DNA of 64,000 nt from JBBRCX01 sp038204465 (GCA_038204465.1 JBBRCX010000006.1:1-64000); one strand, 5' to 3'. Positions 24,651 through 34,241 are shown, counted from the first letter of the stretch. The notes: generated by a model not told the origin, from the letters alone. Program-made: numbers and translations.

Positions 24651-26681
24651 CTACTTCTGCGCCAGGATGCCGCCCTGCTGGCCTTTGGCGAACTCGGCGT
24701 CCATGAACTTGTTCTGGTTCTGCACCCACGCTGCGAGGCGCTGCTCGCCTTCGCGAACGCGATCGGGGAACTGTGAGGCGACGTTATTGCGCTCGGCGGG
24801 GTCGTTCGAGAGGTCGTAGAGCTCATGCGCGCCGGTGGTGGCGTTGTAGAGGAACTTGAAGTCGCCGTCGCGGTACCCGAAGAGGTATTCCGACCAGGGC
24901 GCGAAGAAGTAAGTGCGGTTGTGGCGGTTCGGGCTGAACATGCTGCGCCCCTGCCACTCGTCCGGGAGCGGCCGGCCCAGCGCGTGCATGATGGTCGGGG
25001 CCACGTCGAGCAGGCCGCCAATGGAGGAATACGTTTCCCCATGGAAGAGCTGCGGGTTGATCAGGATGAGTGGGATGTGCACGTTTTCTTCGTACAACCT
25101 GGTGCCGTGGCTGGTCTGGCCGTGCTGCCTGAAGGCTTCGCCATGGTCTCCGACGACGACCACGAGCGTGGAGCGCGAGAGCCCGCGCTCTTCGAGGGTC
25201 TTGAGCAGCTGGCCGAGCGACTCATCGGCATGGTGCAGCGCGTTGAGGTAGCGATTGAAGGTTTCTTCCTGTCCATAAGGCTGCTCGGCCCCGGCCACGA
25301 AGTAGGGATAGTGCGTCTGCATGGTCCAGAGCATCCCGAACCAGGGCTTGTCCTTCTGCGCCGCGGTCCAGTCGAGGAGAGATTCGACAGTGCAGGCATC
25401 GTCGGAGCCGTTAAGGAACGACCACTTGGAGCTGAACGACGCGCGGTTGCACTTGCGCGTCTGGTAGTCCTCGACGAGGTCGAACTGACGGTGCGAGAGG
25501 AAGCGGTCGCTGCCCTGGAAGGTGACATCGGAGGAGTAGAAGAAGGCGTTGGAGTATCCCTGTTTCTTGAGTTCACCGCTCAGCGATGGAAGCTGCACGT
25601 CCGGATGCACCTCTGTTACGGCCATGTAGGAAACCCACGGGTAGGCGGAGCAGAGGAGGGAGACCATCGAGTAATTGGTGGCGGGCGCGTGGGCGTAGAT
25701 GTTGCTGAAGATTACCGAGTGCGCGCGGGCCTTTGTCAGCTCGGGCGTGACTCCGTAGCGTCCGCCGTAGATGTCGAGGTACTGGACGGGGACCGATTCG
25801 AGCACGAGGAGCACGACGTTTCGGATCGGCTCGGTGGCGCCTGGCAACGGCGCGAGAGTCGCGGTCTCGCGCCGCTCGACGACGGTGAGGACGTCATCCG
25901 GGCCGATGGGGGTCTTCATCGTGAACAGGGCCACCGAGTTGCCGGAAACGAAATACGATTCGATAAAGGCGGTGATGGGATTGGCGGTCTTCCAGTAGCG
26001 CCACTGGCGCTCGTGCAGGTACCAGTGGGCGCCGATGTAGTATTCACACAAGAGCGGAACCAGCAGCAGCGCCAGCGTCTTAGTTGTTACGAAGCGCGGG
26101 ACTATCAAGCGCGCGATGGCATAGATGAAGAACGCAATCAGCAGCATCCCTCCGCAGGCCATGAGCAGTGCCGCGACGGTCTTCAGCGTGAATGCGGCGG
26201 CCATTGCCTGCCTGGCATCGCGGCTTTTGAGAAAGCCGGAGTAGTGCAGCCAGGGAAAATTGAAGGGCGTGCCGAGCGTCTTCACTACCGGCACATTGAC
26301 CATGCAGATCAGCAGCGTCATCAGTGCCAGCAAGATAAACAGGCCGCACAGCCAGGTCAGTAGGCGGGGGTGGCGGCGGCACAGCGCGAGCAACAGGAGC
26401 CAGGCCGCGGTCAATCCGCCGACGAAGACGAAATCATAGAATGCGCCGATGAACATCTTCGGCACTTCGCTTCTGGGCTCCAGTAGCGAGTACCAGTCGA
26501 AGCCGATGATGTATGAGCGGATCACCAGCAGGAACAGACAGAGCGCGAGCGCGACGCTCAGCACGGTCCAGCGGGCGCGATGCGCTCTCGAGTCCTGTGC
26601 TTCGGCTTTGTCCGGGGCGTGGTTAATCTGCGCTGCTTCACTGGACAACTGAACATCCCTCCGGCCTCGATACCGGCGCAC
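24651..26681 (-). CDS. membrane sulfatase-fold enzyme (LTA synthase/phosphoethanolamine-transferase-like)
   Basis: 676 residues with about five N-terminal membrane helices, then an extracytoplasmic alkaline-phosphatase-superfamily domain. That domain has VLLVLESVPVQYLDIYGG (metal-binding Glu), APATNYSMVSLL (probable Thr nucleophile) and VVVVGDHGEAFRQHG (DHGE metal ligands). This matches the LTA-synthase and phosphoethanolamine-transferase group, which modifies surface glycolipids or polymers. The start GTG 26681 is uncertain; later starts are possible. The neighbouring GT2 and GT39 genes on the same strand suggest a surface-glycan context. Confidence 0.8.
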   Translation of the reverse strand: MRRYRGRRDVQLSSEAAQINHAPDKAEAQDSRAHRARWTVLSVALALCLFLLVIRSYIIGFDWYSLLEPRSEVPKMFIGAFYDFVFVGGLTAAWLLLLALCRRHPRLLTWLCGLFILLALMTLLICMVNVPVVKTLGTPFNFPWLHYSGFLKSRDARQAMAAAFTLKTVAALLMACGGMLLIAFFIYAIARLIVPRFVTTKTLALLLVPLLCEYYIGAHWYLHERQWRYWKTANPITAFIESYFVSGNSVALFTMKTPIGPDDVLTVVERRETATLAPLPGATEPIRNVVLLVLESVPVQYLDIYGGRYGVTPELTKARAHSVIFSNIYAHAPATNYSMVSLLCSAYPWVSYMAVTEVHPDVQLPSLSGELKKQGYSNAFFYSSDVTFQGSDRFLSHRQFDLVEDYQTRKCNRASFSSKWSFLNGSDDACTVESLLDWTAAQKDKPWFGMLWTMQTHYPYFVAGAEQPYGQEETFNRYLNALHHADESLGQLLKTLEERGLSRSTLVVVVGDHGEAFRQHGQTSHGTRLYEENVHIPLILINPQLFHGETYSSIGGLLDVAPTIMHALGRPLPDEWQGRSMFSPNRHNRTYFFAPWSEYLFGYRDGDFKFLYNATTGAHELYDLSNDPAERNNVASQFPDRVREGEQRLAAWVQNQNKFMDAEFAKGQQGGILAQK

Positions 26682-26814
26682 ATAGCCTCGATTGATGGAT
26701 TCGATTGTTCAACAATGAGGCGAGCGCGGTCGTTTCACAAGTCGGCCGCGGGTTGGTTATCGGTCCTGCCGAGGCTCAACCGCGGGTCCTGTGACGTTTG
26801 GCGCGGAGCGAGGC

Positions 26815-28017
26815 TCACTTTCGGGGCATGCGCAGGATGCTAATGAAGAAGCTCCAGAGGATGGCCTGAAATCCCCAGGCGGTCAGCGTTGCGCCACTGA
26901 TGACCCAGCGCGTGGTGACGTCGTAATTGAGGTGACCGAAGTCGGCCTTCCACCACTGAAGAACTGCGACGCCGAGCAGTACGAGACCGAGGATCAGGGC
27001 GCTCCCGCCCAGCAGGACGCCGCGCTCCAGGGTGAAGTTTTGAAAGAGGCGATCGAGCCGCTCATCGGCAGGCACGAGCCCCTCGCGGACGGCGAAGGTC
27101 TTGGTTGCGATCGCGAAGAGGATCGCCTGGCACCCGCAGAGAATTGCCAGGCTTGCGAAGAGAAGCGTATTCAGGCCAAATTCGACGCCGCGCACTGTCA
27201 GTGCCGGGAGTGCGAGGGCGAACCCGATGACGCCGAGCAGCACCAGCAATTTCCCCGGTTCCAGGAACAGCCACCTCGGGGTGTACATCAGGAAGAAGCG
27301 GAGCGTTCGCCACCCATCGCGAAAGGTGCGCAGGTGCGGCGGGTGGGTTTTGCGGCCGTCGGGATGCAGCGTGATAGGGACCTCCGCGATGCGCACGCCA
27401 TAGCGGGCGCTTTTGAGAATCATCTCAGTGGCGAACTCCATACCGGTGCAGCGCTGCCCGAGCCGATCGTACAGTTCCCTGGTAAAGCCGCGCATTCCGC
27501 AATAGACATCGTGAATCGGCGCGTGAAACCACCACCGCGTGAGCAGGGAGAACATCGGGTTTCCCCACCATCGATGGAGGCCGGGCATTGCGCCGGGCAG
27601 GATTTTTCCGCCGCCCGCGGGAAGGCGGCACCCTTGAACCAATTCGAATCCGTCGCGCAGCTTCTCGATGAACGCGGGGATTTCGGCAAAGTCATAGCTC
27701 TCATCGGCGTCGCCGATGATCACGTAGCGCCCCCTGGCTTCGGCGATGCCGCCCATCAGAGCGCTGCCGTATCCGCGAGGGCTCACATGAACCACCCGCG
27801 CGCCATGGCGTTGGGCCAGATCGGGCGAGCCATCGCTGCTCCCATTATCAGCGACGATTACCTCCCCCAAGATTCCGTTTTCCTGCATCGCACGCTGCGC
27901 TGCGCGCACGCAAGCGCCGACGGTGTCCGCCTCATTGAGACAAGGTAGGACCACCGACACCTCCGGCGCCTGGCGCGACGCCACTTTGGCGGGCACTGTC
28001 TCCTGTTCGATCAACAT
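26815..28017 (-). CDS. GT2 glycosyltransferase with membrane C-terminus, paralogue A
   Basis: 400 residues. A GT2 catalytic domain contains VVLPCLNEADTVG, VADNGSSDGS and IIGDADESYDF (DxD). It is followed by four membrane helices and an identical-looking end motif (FFISILRMPRK). The paralogue at 34402-35706 is collinear and very similar through GNPMFSLLTRWWFHAP, GMEFATEM and HPPHLRTFRDGWRTLRFFLM. The substrate is unknown; the family commonly builds polyprenyl-phosphate sugars. It is transcribed towards the sulfatase gene. Confidence 0.85.
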   Translation of the reverse strand: MLIEQETVPAKVASRQAPEVSVVLPCLNEADTVGACVRAAQRAMQENGILGEVIVADNGSSDGSPDLAQRHGARVVHVSPRGYGSALMGGIAEARGRYVIIGDADESYDFAEIPAFIEKLRDGFELVQGCRLPAGGGKILPGAMPGLHRWWGNPMFSLLTRWWFHAPIHDVYCGMRGFTRELYDRLGQRCTGMEFATEMILKSARYGVRIAEVPITLHPDGRKTHPPHLRTFRDGWRTLRFFLMYTPRWLFLEPGKLLVLLGVIGFALALPALTVRGVEFGLNTLLFASLAILCGCQAILFAIATKTFAVREGLVPADERLDRLFQNFTLERGVLLGGSALILGLVLLGVAVLQWWKADFGHLNYDVTTRWVISGATLTAWGFQAILWSFFISILRMPRK

Positions 28018-28184
28018 CAGATGCGGCCTCCCGACTGTCAGCGTAGATCAAACTTACGTCGAAAGATGTTTTAAGGATTCAACGCGTCTTGATGCAACGT
28101 AAATGCAATCTAAATCGGGAGGAATCCAAGCCCAGCGCTTTACAGCAGTAGTTGGAACCGCCGGGCCCGCCTAGCTTTGCTGTG

Positions 28185-30215
28185 TTAAGGGGCGGGCACA
28201 GCTGGCGTGGGAGATTCGTAGACGGTCCAGCCACTGAACAGGACGGTGGCCTTGGCGTTGCGGATGCGGTCAAGGAAGTTGAGGTTCTTACCGGTGTGGC
28301 GGTCGACGTCCGCGAAGCGGTAGAAGTAGACCTGCCACCAGTCGGGAAGCTCTCGCAACGGATAACCACGGAAGACGGCGGGCACGACGAAGATCGGGTT
28401 GTCCGTCACTTGGAGGTATTTGACCGTCTCCTGAGGGCGCGAGTCGATGAGCGGACGGATCTCGGGGCGGACAGTTTCGGAACTCAGGGGCGGGAATACG
28501 CTCGCAAACCTCTCGGGCAACTTTTCGCGCCAGGCACGTCCGATGATGTACGCGCCCCACCCCCCCGCCTCGTCGTTGGATATGTCTGGATTGTGCAGCG
28601 CTTCGCGCAGTTCCTGTGCGGTGGGGACCATGTAGTGGGGCATGTTCTCGATCACCACGACGGGGCCGGGGTAGGAATCGAGCCAGGACTTCCGCACCGG
28701 GGCGACGCTCTGGACGGGCATGCCGGTGTAGACGGAGTAGGTGAGGTGGCTGTTGGGTGTGGCGTAGATGCGCGTGCCAGGCGCGAACTCGCGGCCGCGC
28801 AGCCAGCGGATCATCTCGCCGGTATTGCGCGAGAGCGTAGTGCCCGGATCGCCGGGCCAGGGCTTCACGTGGGCGAAGACAAGCATGAAGACCGCGGCGA
28901 GCGCGACGGCCGCCAGCGGCTGCGGCCGACGCATGATGGCGCGGGCGATGGCGGCGAAGATGAGCCCCGCCAATACGGCGCCGGGGCCGAGCATCGGCAG
29001 TTGCATGCGCGTGAAGATGTAGCTCACCGCGGGCATCATGGTGACGAAGGACAGGTATCCCAGCACGACCCAGCCGAACAGGAAAAAGAAGGCGGCGCGT
29101 CCATCGCGGAATGGGCGCGCGAAGCGCGGCGGAAGGCGGCGGCGCATCACTTCGGCGGCGATGAGCCCGAGCAGGCCGGCGGCCAGGAGCAGCACGGTGT
29201 GCAGCTTGGACATGGGAAAAGTGAACAGATCTTGCGGGAAATCGAGGTAAGGGAAGGCGTTGGGGATGCCGCGTGCCTGGGAGAGGAAGCCACTGCCCAA
29301 CAGCCAGGGCAGGGCGCAGCCCAGCACGATGAGACAAAAGACGGCGAGCTTCGGCAGCGCCCCGCGCCGCCAGACAGCGGAGGAGAGGAGCAACAGCGCG
29401 CCGGCGGCGGAGGCGACCAGAAACGTGACGACGTGCGTGTAGAAGAGCAGCACGAAGACGACGGCGGCTATCAGATAGTCGCGCCAGCGCCCATGGCGGT
29501 GAATGCGCCAGAGCATCAGGCAGCACGCGGTGCTGAAGGTGACGGTGGCGGAGTAGTAGCGCGCCTGCCGGGCGAAATCGAGCACACGCTCGGAGAAGGC
29601 GCCAATCACCAGCGCCGCCCATGCGGCGTCGCGGCCGTACATTTCACTGCCCGCGAGGAACAGCAGCACCAACAGCGCCATACTGAACACGACCGCCGGC
29701 AATCGGGCGGCGATGGTCATCCGGCTCATCTCTTCGTCGCTGTGCTTGACGGTCAGCCGGTCGGGCACCGAATCCGGCCGAACGCCCATCGCTTTGAGCG
29801 AGCCTGCCATGGCGTAGAGCGGGAGCCAGCCGTGGTAGATGGCGACGCGCTTGTTGGAGTAGCTGCTGTCTTTGAATTCGTACTCCTCGTTGCCAGGCCA
29901 GGGCTCGACCAGGGTGTTTTCGTAGACGGGCTGGCCGAGGTAGCGATCGAGGGGCAGTCCGTGCTGCAGGATCGTCAGCGCATTGATGGTTGACTCGGAT
30001 TCATCGACCCAAAACAGCGGAGCATCGAGCCGGTAGACGCGGATCACCAAGGCCCAGATCAGCACGAGGCCGAGCAGCGCGTATTCGAGGCGTTTGATCG
30101 CCCTGCTGCGCGGCGGCCTTGCCGGGGGGCGCTGTAGGGCGGCGTCCGGCGGCGCGGCGGCGCTGTCGCGAGCAAGTTGTTCGGGTACCGAAGAGAATGG
30201 CACGGGAGCGGACAC
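28185..30215 (-). CDS. GT39-type polytopic membrane glycosyltransferase (PMT/ArnT-like)
   Basis: 676 residues with about 11-12 membrane helices. The first periplasmic loop begins RLDAPLFWVDESESTINA, carrying the acidic DE pair expected for catalysis in GT-C enzymes. The long C-terminal soluble region (from about 430) includes YATPNSHLTYSVYTGMP. Such enzymes transfer sugars from polyprenyl phosphate to proteins, lipids or polymers on the outer face of the membrane, which suits the neighbouring GT2 paralogues. The start codon is GTG 30215 with a weak ribosome site. The acceptor is unknown. Confidence 0.75.
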   Translation of the reverse strand: MSAPVPFSSVPEQLARDSAAAPPDAALQRPPARPPRSRAIKRLEYALLGLVLIWALVIRVYRLDAPLFWVDESESTINALTILQHGLPLDRYLGQPVYENTLVEPWPGNEEYEFKDSSYSNKRVAIYHGWLPLYAMAGSLKAMGVRPDSVPDRLTVKHSDEEMSRMTIAARLPAVVFSMALLVLLFLAGSEMYGRDAAWAALVIGAFSERVLDFARQARYYSATVTFSTACCLMLWRIHRHGRWRDYLIAAVVFVLLFYTHVVTFLVASAAGALLLLSSAVWRRGALPKLAVFCLIVLGCALPWLLGSGFLSQARGIPNAFPYLDFPQDLFTFPMSKLHTVLLLAAGLLGLIAAEVMRRRLPPRFARPFRDGRAAFFFLFGWVVLGYLSFVTMMPAVSYIFTRMQLPMLGPGAVLAGLIFAAIARAIMRRPQPLAAVALAAVFMLVFAHVKPWPGDPGTTLSRNTGEMIRWLRGREFAPGTRIYATPNSHLTYSVYTGMPVQSVAPVRKSWLDSYPGPVVVIENMPHYMVPTAQELREALHNPDISNDEAGGWGAYIIGRAWREKLPERFASVFPPLSSETVRPEIRPLIDSRPQETVKYLQVTDNPIFVVPAVFRGYPLRELPDWWQVYFYRFADVDRHTGKNLNFLDRIRNAKATVLFSGWTVYESPTPAVPAP

Positions 30216-30506
30216 CGGTTGTGACTAACGATCGAGCCCTGCGCGGGATACGGCGCGAGCCGCGAAGTATAGCGGCCCGGCAGCGTGGGCGACAATCACG
30301 CGGCAACGGCTCGGAGCCAGCGCGTCGTTTTGGGGTTTGGTAACGGGGTTTTGAAGCCCTCGCTGGCGGTGAGGGTTCCGAGAAGCGCGGCCTGCTCGGT
30401 GCCCGGGCGCTTGCCCAGCCCGCTTCCCCAACCTCCGGGCGGGATTGGCTGTCTAAACAAAAGGACTGAACGGCGTCGATGAAATGAGGGGGAGCGAGGT
30501 GTAACG

Positions 30507-30932
30507 ATGCTGAGACTTATGTGCAAAACGGCCGTGACGGCTTCCCTGGCGCTGTTTGTTGCGGGATGCGAATCGCACAGCGGCAACGGCGCATTGCTCG
30601 GTGGCGCGGCCGGCGCGGGCCTGGGGGCCATCATCGGGCACAACTCGCACGGCCGGACGACCGACGGGGCGCTGATCGGCGGCGCCGCGGGGGCGCTGGG
30701 CGGCGGTTTGATCGGCAATGAGATGGACAAGAATGAACGCCGCGAACGGGAATCCGCCGAGCGATATTACGACCGCGACGGGTACTACGAGCGCGACCAT
30801 TATTATGACAATCGGTACCGCGACTATGACCGGCCGAGCTACCGCCGCAGCGGTGGGTATTACGAGTACCGCTACCGCAACGATCCGTATGGGCGGTGTG
30901 AGGTGTATGAATCGCGAACGTATCGGGATTAG
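30507..30932 (+). CDS. glycine-zipper lipoprotein
   Basis: 141 residues. A signal peptide with lipobox (SLALFVAGCES) is followed by a glycine-zipper hairpin (GALLGGAAGAGLGAIIG, then GALIGGAAGALGGGLIG), which can insert in the outer membrane. A Tyr/Arg/Asp-rich tail (YYDRDGYYERDHYYDNRY) follows. Proteins of this type are common stress-related outer-membrane lipoproteins. ATG 30507 is preceded by GCGAGGTG. Its stop overlaps the convergent receiver remnant by four bases. Confidence 0.8.
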   Translation: MLRLMCKTAVTASLALFVAGCESHSGNGALLGGAAGAGLGAIIGHNSHGRTTDGALIGGAAGALGGGLIGNEMDKNERRERESAERYYDRDGYYERDHYYDNRYRDYDRPSYRRSGGYYEYRYRNDPYGRCEVYESRTYRD

Positions 30933-31138
30933 CGTTCCGCGTCTACCCAACACGAACGACTGATAGGCCGCCGGTTTAGCCGCCGCGCCCACGCGGCGCT
31001 GGCACGCCGGGCGCGGATGGCGGCGAGCGCTTCCTTGCCATCGGCGGCGGGGATTGCATCGTAGCCTTCGCGGCGGAGCCGGTCGCACACCAGCTCGCGG
31101 CACAAGCCTTCGTCGTCGACGATCAGGATCGAATTCAT
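30929..31138 (-). pseudogene. truncated response-regulator receiver domain
   Basis: From ATG 31138, after GGAGCGGGAA, the product starts MNSILIVDDEGLCRELVCDR, then LRREGYDAIPAADGKEALAA. This is the first half of a CheY-like receiver with its acidic DD pair. The sequence then leaves the family and stops after 69 codons, so the phosphoacceptor Asp strand and the rest are missing. No kinase or output domain is nearby. Confidence 0.65.
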
Positions 31139-31280
31139 TTCCCGCTCCAAAACGGCCCGGAACATTTGCGTCCCCCCATCACCTATAATCGTTGCACGGC
31201 ACCCCGCCCTGAATCGGAATCGCACGTTGCAAAGATCCACAATCGAGCAATGGGGGATGGCGCACCGGCGAAAAAGTTAT

Positions 31281-31313
31281 GGGACCGCGATCGGGATTGT
31301 CGATCGCGGTCCC
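31281..31313 (-). terminator. intrinsic terminator after the beta-helix gene
   Basis: GGGACCGCGATCG (31281-31293) pairs perfectly with CGATCGCGGTCCC (31301-31313) around a seven-base loop. Read on the minus strand, ATAACTTTTTCG follows the stem. It lies 31 bases beyond the stop at 31345. Confidence 0.85.
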
Positions 31314-31344
31314 ATTCACCTGGCAAAGCTGAACGGCCTTTCGC

Positions 31345-33066
31345 TTACCTGACGACGACGCCATCCTGCCCATTGGTGACGCCGTCGTAGATGAGACGCC
31401 CGCCACTGAAGCTGAGGCGCTCGCCGAGGAAGTTGGCGGTGCGGAAGCTGCCGCGGTCGCCGCTCTTGAGCCGCAGGTTGTCGTTCGTGAACGTGAGGTC
31501 CTGGAGCGTGGCGTTGAAGGTGCCATAGACCCAGAAGCCTTCATTGTCATTGTTCGCGAACGTGCAGCGGATGGCCTTCATGTAGCCCTGCTGGGGCCAG
31601 CCGCCCGACGGAGCGGGGTTGTTCTCCTCGCCGACCGCGCCGCTGATCTCAAACCAGAGCCCATCGCCGTCCACGTTGCCGACGGTGCGGTTGTGGACGA
31701 AGCTGCTGTCCTGCACGGTGACGTTGATGTTGTAGACGTCGAACCACATGCCGACGCCGACGTTGTCATGGGCGCTGTAGCGGGTGAAGACGGCCCCGTC
31801 GAGCCGGGTGAACTTGCCGCCGCCGCCGTTGCTGTCCTGCTTCGCGTTGTTGTTGAACGTCTCGCAGTCGGTGACGACCAGGTTGTGTGAACCCGAGCCG
31901 CCGATGCCCCAACGACCGTTGTTGGAGGCCTTGACGCGCACGAGGGTGACGTTGTCGGCGTGGCTGGTGGAGATGCCGCCGCCGCCGTTGTCCTTCACGG
32001 TGACGTCTTTCCACGTGCTGTTGTCACCGACCATGACGGCGGAGAAGTCGTTGCCCGCGCCGCTGTCGGCGGCGTTGGCGAAGGTGATTCCAGAGACGTC
32101 GACGTAGGAAGTGCTGCCCGCGTTGAGGACGCGGCTGGCGCCACCGCCGTCAAAGGTGACGGCGCCGGGATCGGCCTCGAAGGTGATGTGTGCCGACGAG
32201 TTGCCGGAGCGCGAGAGGGTAACCGACGACGAGCTGTAGGTGCCCGGGGCGAAGTAGACGACGTCGCCCGCCTGCGCGGCGGCAGCAGCCTTGGCGACGC
32301 TGCGGAACGGCGCGGCCTTGGACCCGCCATTGGAGTCGCTGCCGCCGGTGCTGACGTAGAGCGTCGGGGTCAGCAGGCCGGCGGAAGGCGCCGGGATTGG
32401 CGCGGGAGTCGGCGTGGGTGTCGGCGCCGGCGCAGGAGCCGGCGCTGGTGTTGGAGCTGGCGCGGGAGTGGGGACCGGCGCGGGCGTTGGGGTCGGGGCC
32501 GGCGTGGGCGTTGGGGCCGGCGCGGGCGTCGGAGCCGGCGCGGGTGTTGGCGCGGGAGTGGGCGTTGGCGCAGGAGTGGGGGTCGGCGCGGGAGTCGGCG
32601 TCGGCGCGGGGGCCGGCGTAGGCTCGGGAGCCGGTGCGGGAACGGGCGCAGGCGTCGGCACAGGAGTCGGGGCCGGCGAGGTCACGGTCGGCGGCGTGGC
32701 CGGGGTTGGTTCCGGCATCGGACCCACGACCGGGGGCGCGGGCGTAGGGGTAGGCGCCGGGGTCGTCACGACCTTGGGTTTCCGAATTCTTCGGGTCCTC
32801 TTCCTGTGCGTCCGATGCGGCTTGGTGCCCGTTTGAGGGGACGTGCCCTGGACGCTGGCGCCATAGACGATCTGCGGGTTGTCGGTTCCACCCGCGGCAG
32901 TGCCCGCGTTGGTCCCATACATCAGCACAGAATTGTCGGTGCCCGAAGAGTAGCTCATCAGCGGCGCGCCAAGGTCTCCCGCGCTGAGGGGACCGGCGGC
33001 CGCGGATAGAAGCTGTCGATTTTCCAACTGCTCGACAACAGACCGGTAAGAGTATGACTGGTTCAT
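31345..33066 (-). CDS. secreted right-handed beta-helix protein with PTPA linker and planctomycete N-terminal motif
   Basis: 573 residues. SVVEQLENRQLLSAA near the N-terminus is the planctomycete-type motif (E.LE.R.LLS) found on many exported proteins of this phylum in place of a standard signal peptide. Residues about 100-225 are almost pure Pro/Thr/Ala repeat (PAPTPTPAPT units). The C-terminal half begins LYVSTGGSDSNGGSKAAPFR, a DUF1565-like opening, then repeats Gly/Asn/Asp-rich rungs (NGGGGISTSHADNVTLVRV) typical of parallel beta-helix, pectate-lyase-like proteins. It is probably a cell-surface carbohydrate-binding or carbohydrate-cleaving protein. No catalytic residues are assigned. A strong terminator follows. 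Confidence 0.8.
   Translation of the reverse strand: MNQSYSYRSVVEQLENRQLLSAAAGPLSAGDLGAPLMSYSSGTDNSVLMYGTNAGTAAGGTDNPQIVYGASVQGTSPQTGTKPHRTHRKRTRRIRKPKVVTTPAPTPTPAPPVVGPMPEPTPATPPTVTSPAPTPVPTPAPVPAPAPEPTPAPAPTPTPAPTPTPAPTPTPAPTPAPAPTPAPAPTPTPAPTPTPAPVPTPAPAPTPAPAPAPAPTPTPTPAPIPAPSAGLLTPTLYVSTGGSDSNGGSKAAPFRSVAKAAAAAQAGDVVYFAPGTYSSSSVTLSRSGNSSAHITFEADPGAVTFDGGGASRVLNAGSTSYVDVSGITFANAADSGAGNDFSAVMVGDNSTWKDVTVKDNGGGGISTSHADNVTLVRVKASNNGRWGIGGSGSHNLVVTDCETFNNNAKQDSNGGGGKFTRLDGAVFTRYSAHDNVGVGMWFDVYNINVTVQDSSFVHNRTVGNVDGDGLWFEISGAVGEENNPAPSGGWPQQGYMKAIRCTFANNDNEGFWVYGTFNATLQDLTFTNDNLRLKSGDRGSFRTANFLGERLSFSGGRLIYDGVTNGQDGVVVR
32390..32740. repeat. low-complexity (PTPA)n coding repeat
   Basis: Short GGCGCGGGAGT-like units repeat in tandem with small variations and encode the Pro-Thr-Pro-Ala linker on the minus strand. 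Such tracts can change length by slippage. The plus-strand Gly/Val/Ala reading frame here is only the complement. Confidence 0.9.
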
Positions 33067-33294
33067 ACTCCCGGTTTCGGCCGCCGTCGTTGGTCGCTAA
33101 CCTTACGCCGCCCGCAAAAGTGCCCCCGCCAGCGTTATTTTGCCGTCCGATAACCCGATAACCCGACCAAGCCACCCAGCTTCACTTGACTTTCGGGGGA
33201 GCGCCCCGGCGAACTCCCTGCCTCGCTGTTAGCCTGGGCAAGACAGACTGGCTACGTAAAGAAATATTAAACATGTAGACGCATTACTTTTTCG

Positions 33295-33322
33295 TTGACA
33301 TTACCCTTCCACCCTCTATCTT
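33295..33322 (+). promoter_or_regulatory. sigma-70-like promoter for the PEP-CTERM gene
   Basis: TTGACA (33295-33300), a 16-base spacer and TATCTT (33317-33322) resemble a housekeeping promoter, about 108 bases before the ATG at 33430. The 363-base interval 33067-33429 holds nothing else recognisable apart from an A+T-rich stretch at 33258-33292. Confidence 0.5.
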
Positions 33323-33429
33323 CCGTGGGTCGTGTCAATTTTCTTCAGCGAGGGCGTGGGTTCGCGCCCCTGACGACGCCTGGTGTGGGCGAAGCACGAC
33401 AGGTATTTTCATTTCTCAGGGAGAGCCCG

Positions 33430-34170
33430 ATGAAGGTCTACGGGAGAATTGCGCTGGCCGCCGGTGCGGCAGCGTTCGGCGAGACTGCGGCCTTTGGCCA
33501 CCCGGTTTGCTATCAGGTAGACCCAGGTCCGAGCGGGACCAATGGGTTCATCCAGCAGAACGGGAACAACGCGTACGAGTATGGTGACGATGTCCATGTC
33601 GGAAGCGGCATGCAGGTGCACAACGTCACCATTGACTTCACCTTGTTCAGCTACGACGCCGCCACCTACACGCCGCAGCTGCAGGTCGACCTGTACGCGG
33701 TCGACAGCAACGGGGTGCCGATCGATTCCAACCTGTCGGATACCATCCCCTATACGCCGCTCGCCACCGAGTTCCGCAGCGACGTGACGTTCACCGGCAG
33801 CAATTACAACAATGGCGGCACGGTGCGTGGGGTGGAGCAGTCAGTCACTTTCGACTTCTCCAGCGACGGCGTCGTAGCGGCGGACTTCGCCTTTGCTTAC
33901 CGGGACAACAACCCGGCTGGCACCCAGTCGCCCGGCTACAACTTCTCCGTCTTCGTCAGCAGCGCCAACCCGAGCGTCGGTACGGGTGTGGGCCCGATCA
34001 ACCCGGCGTACCTCGACGCCAGCGTCAACGACCCGATTACGCACGTTTTCTCAAAGGCGATCGGCTTCAACGTTCAGGCGCAGATCACCTGCGACGCGGT
34101 GCCCGAACCCGGCATGCTCAGCATCGCAGCGCTCGGCGGGCTGGCCGCCCTCCGTCGCCGAAGGGCATAA
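33430..34170 (+). CDS. PEP-CTERM surface protein (intact)
   Basis: 246 residues from ATG 33430 after GGGAGAG. A signal peptide (IALAAGAAAFGETAAFGHP) precedes a beta-sandwich-like body (VTIDFTLFSYDAATYTPQLQ and similar strands) and the sorting tail AVPEPGMLSIAALGGLAALR, then RRRA. It has two Cys in the mature part. PEP-CTERM proteins are exported and cleaved by exosortase, which is not encoded in the window. The body is unlike the PEP-CTERM protein at 1671-2401. A possible promoter and a weak terminator flank the gene. The function of the body is unknown. Confidence 0.85.
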   Translation: MKVYGRIALAAGAAAFGETAAFGHPVCYQVDPGPSGTNGFIQQNGNNAYEYGDDVHVGSGMQVHNVTIDFTLFSYDAATYTPQLQVDLYAVDSNGVPIDSNLSDTIPYTPLATEFRSDVTFTGSNYNNGGTVRGVEQSVTFDFSSDGVVAADFAFAYRDNNPAGTQSPGYNFSVFVSSANPSVGTGVGPINPAYLDASVNDPITHVFSKAIGFNVQAQITCDAVPEPGMLSIAALGGLAALRRRRA

Positions 34171-34209
34171 GCCGAGCCCGTCGCACTGGCGCGACTATTT
34201 GCATTTACC

Positions 34210-34241
34210 AAGCCCCCAGGAGCCACTCCCGGGGGCGGCTT
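34210..34241 (+). terminator. weak hairpin after the PEP-CTERM gene
   Basis: AAGCCCCC (34210-34217) can pair with GGGGGCGGCTT (34231-34241) with one bulge. No T-run follows, so termination strength is doubtful. Confidence 0.4.

Noticed and set aside
28152..29993. Long plus-strand reading frame opposite the GT39 gene
   Set aside because: His/Gln/Arg/Gly-rich shadow of a well-supported membrane protein gene on the other strand.
32390..32740. CRISPR-like or minisatellite array
   Set aside because: The units are short, imperfect and in frame with a Pro-Thr-Pro-Ala protein linker; no spacer-repeat alternation.
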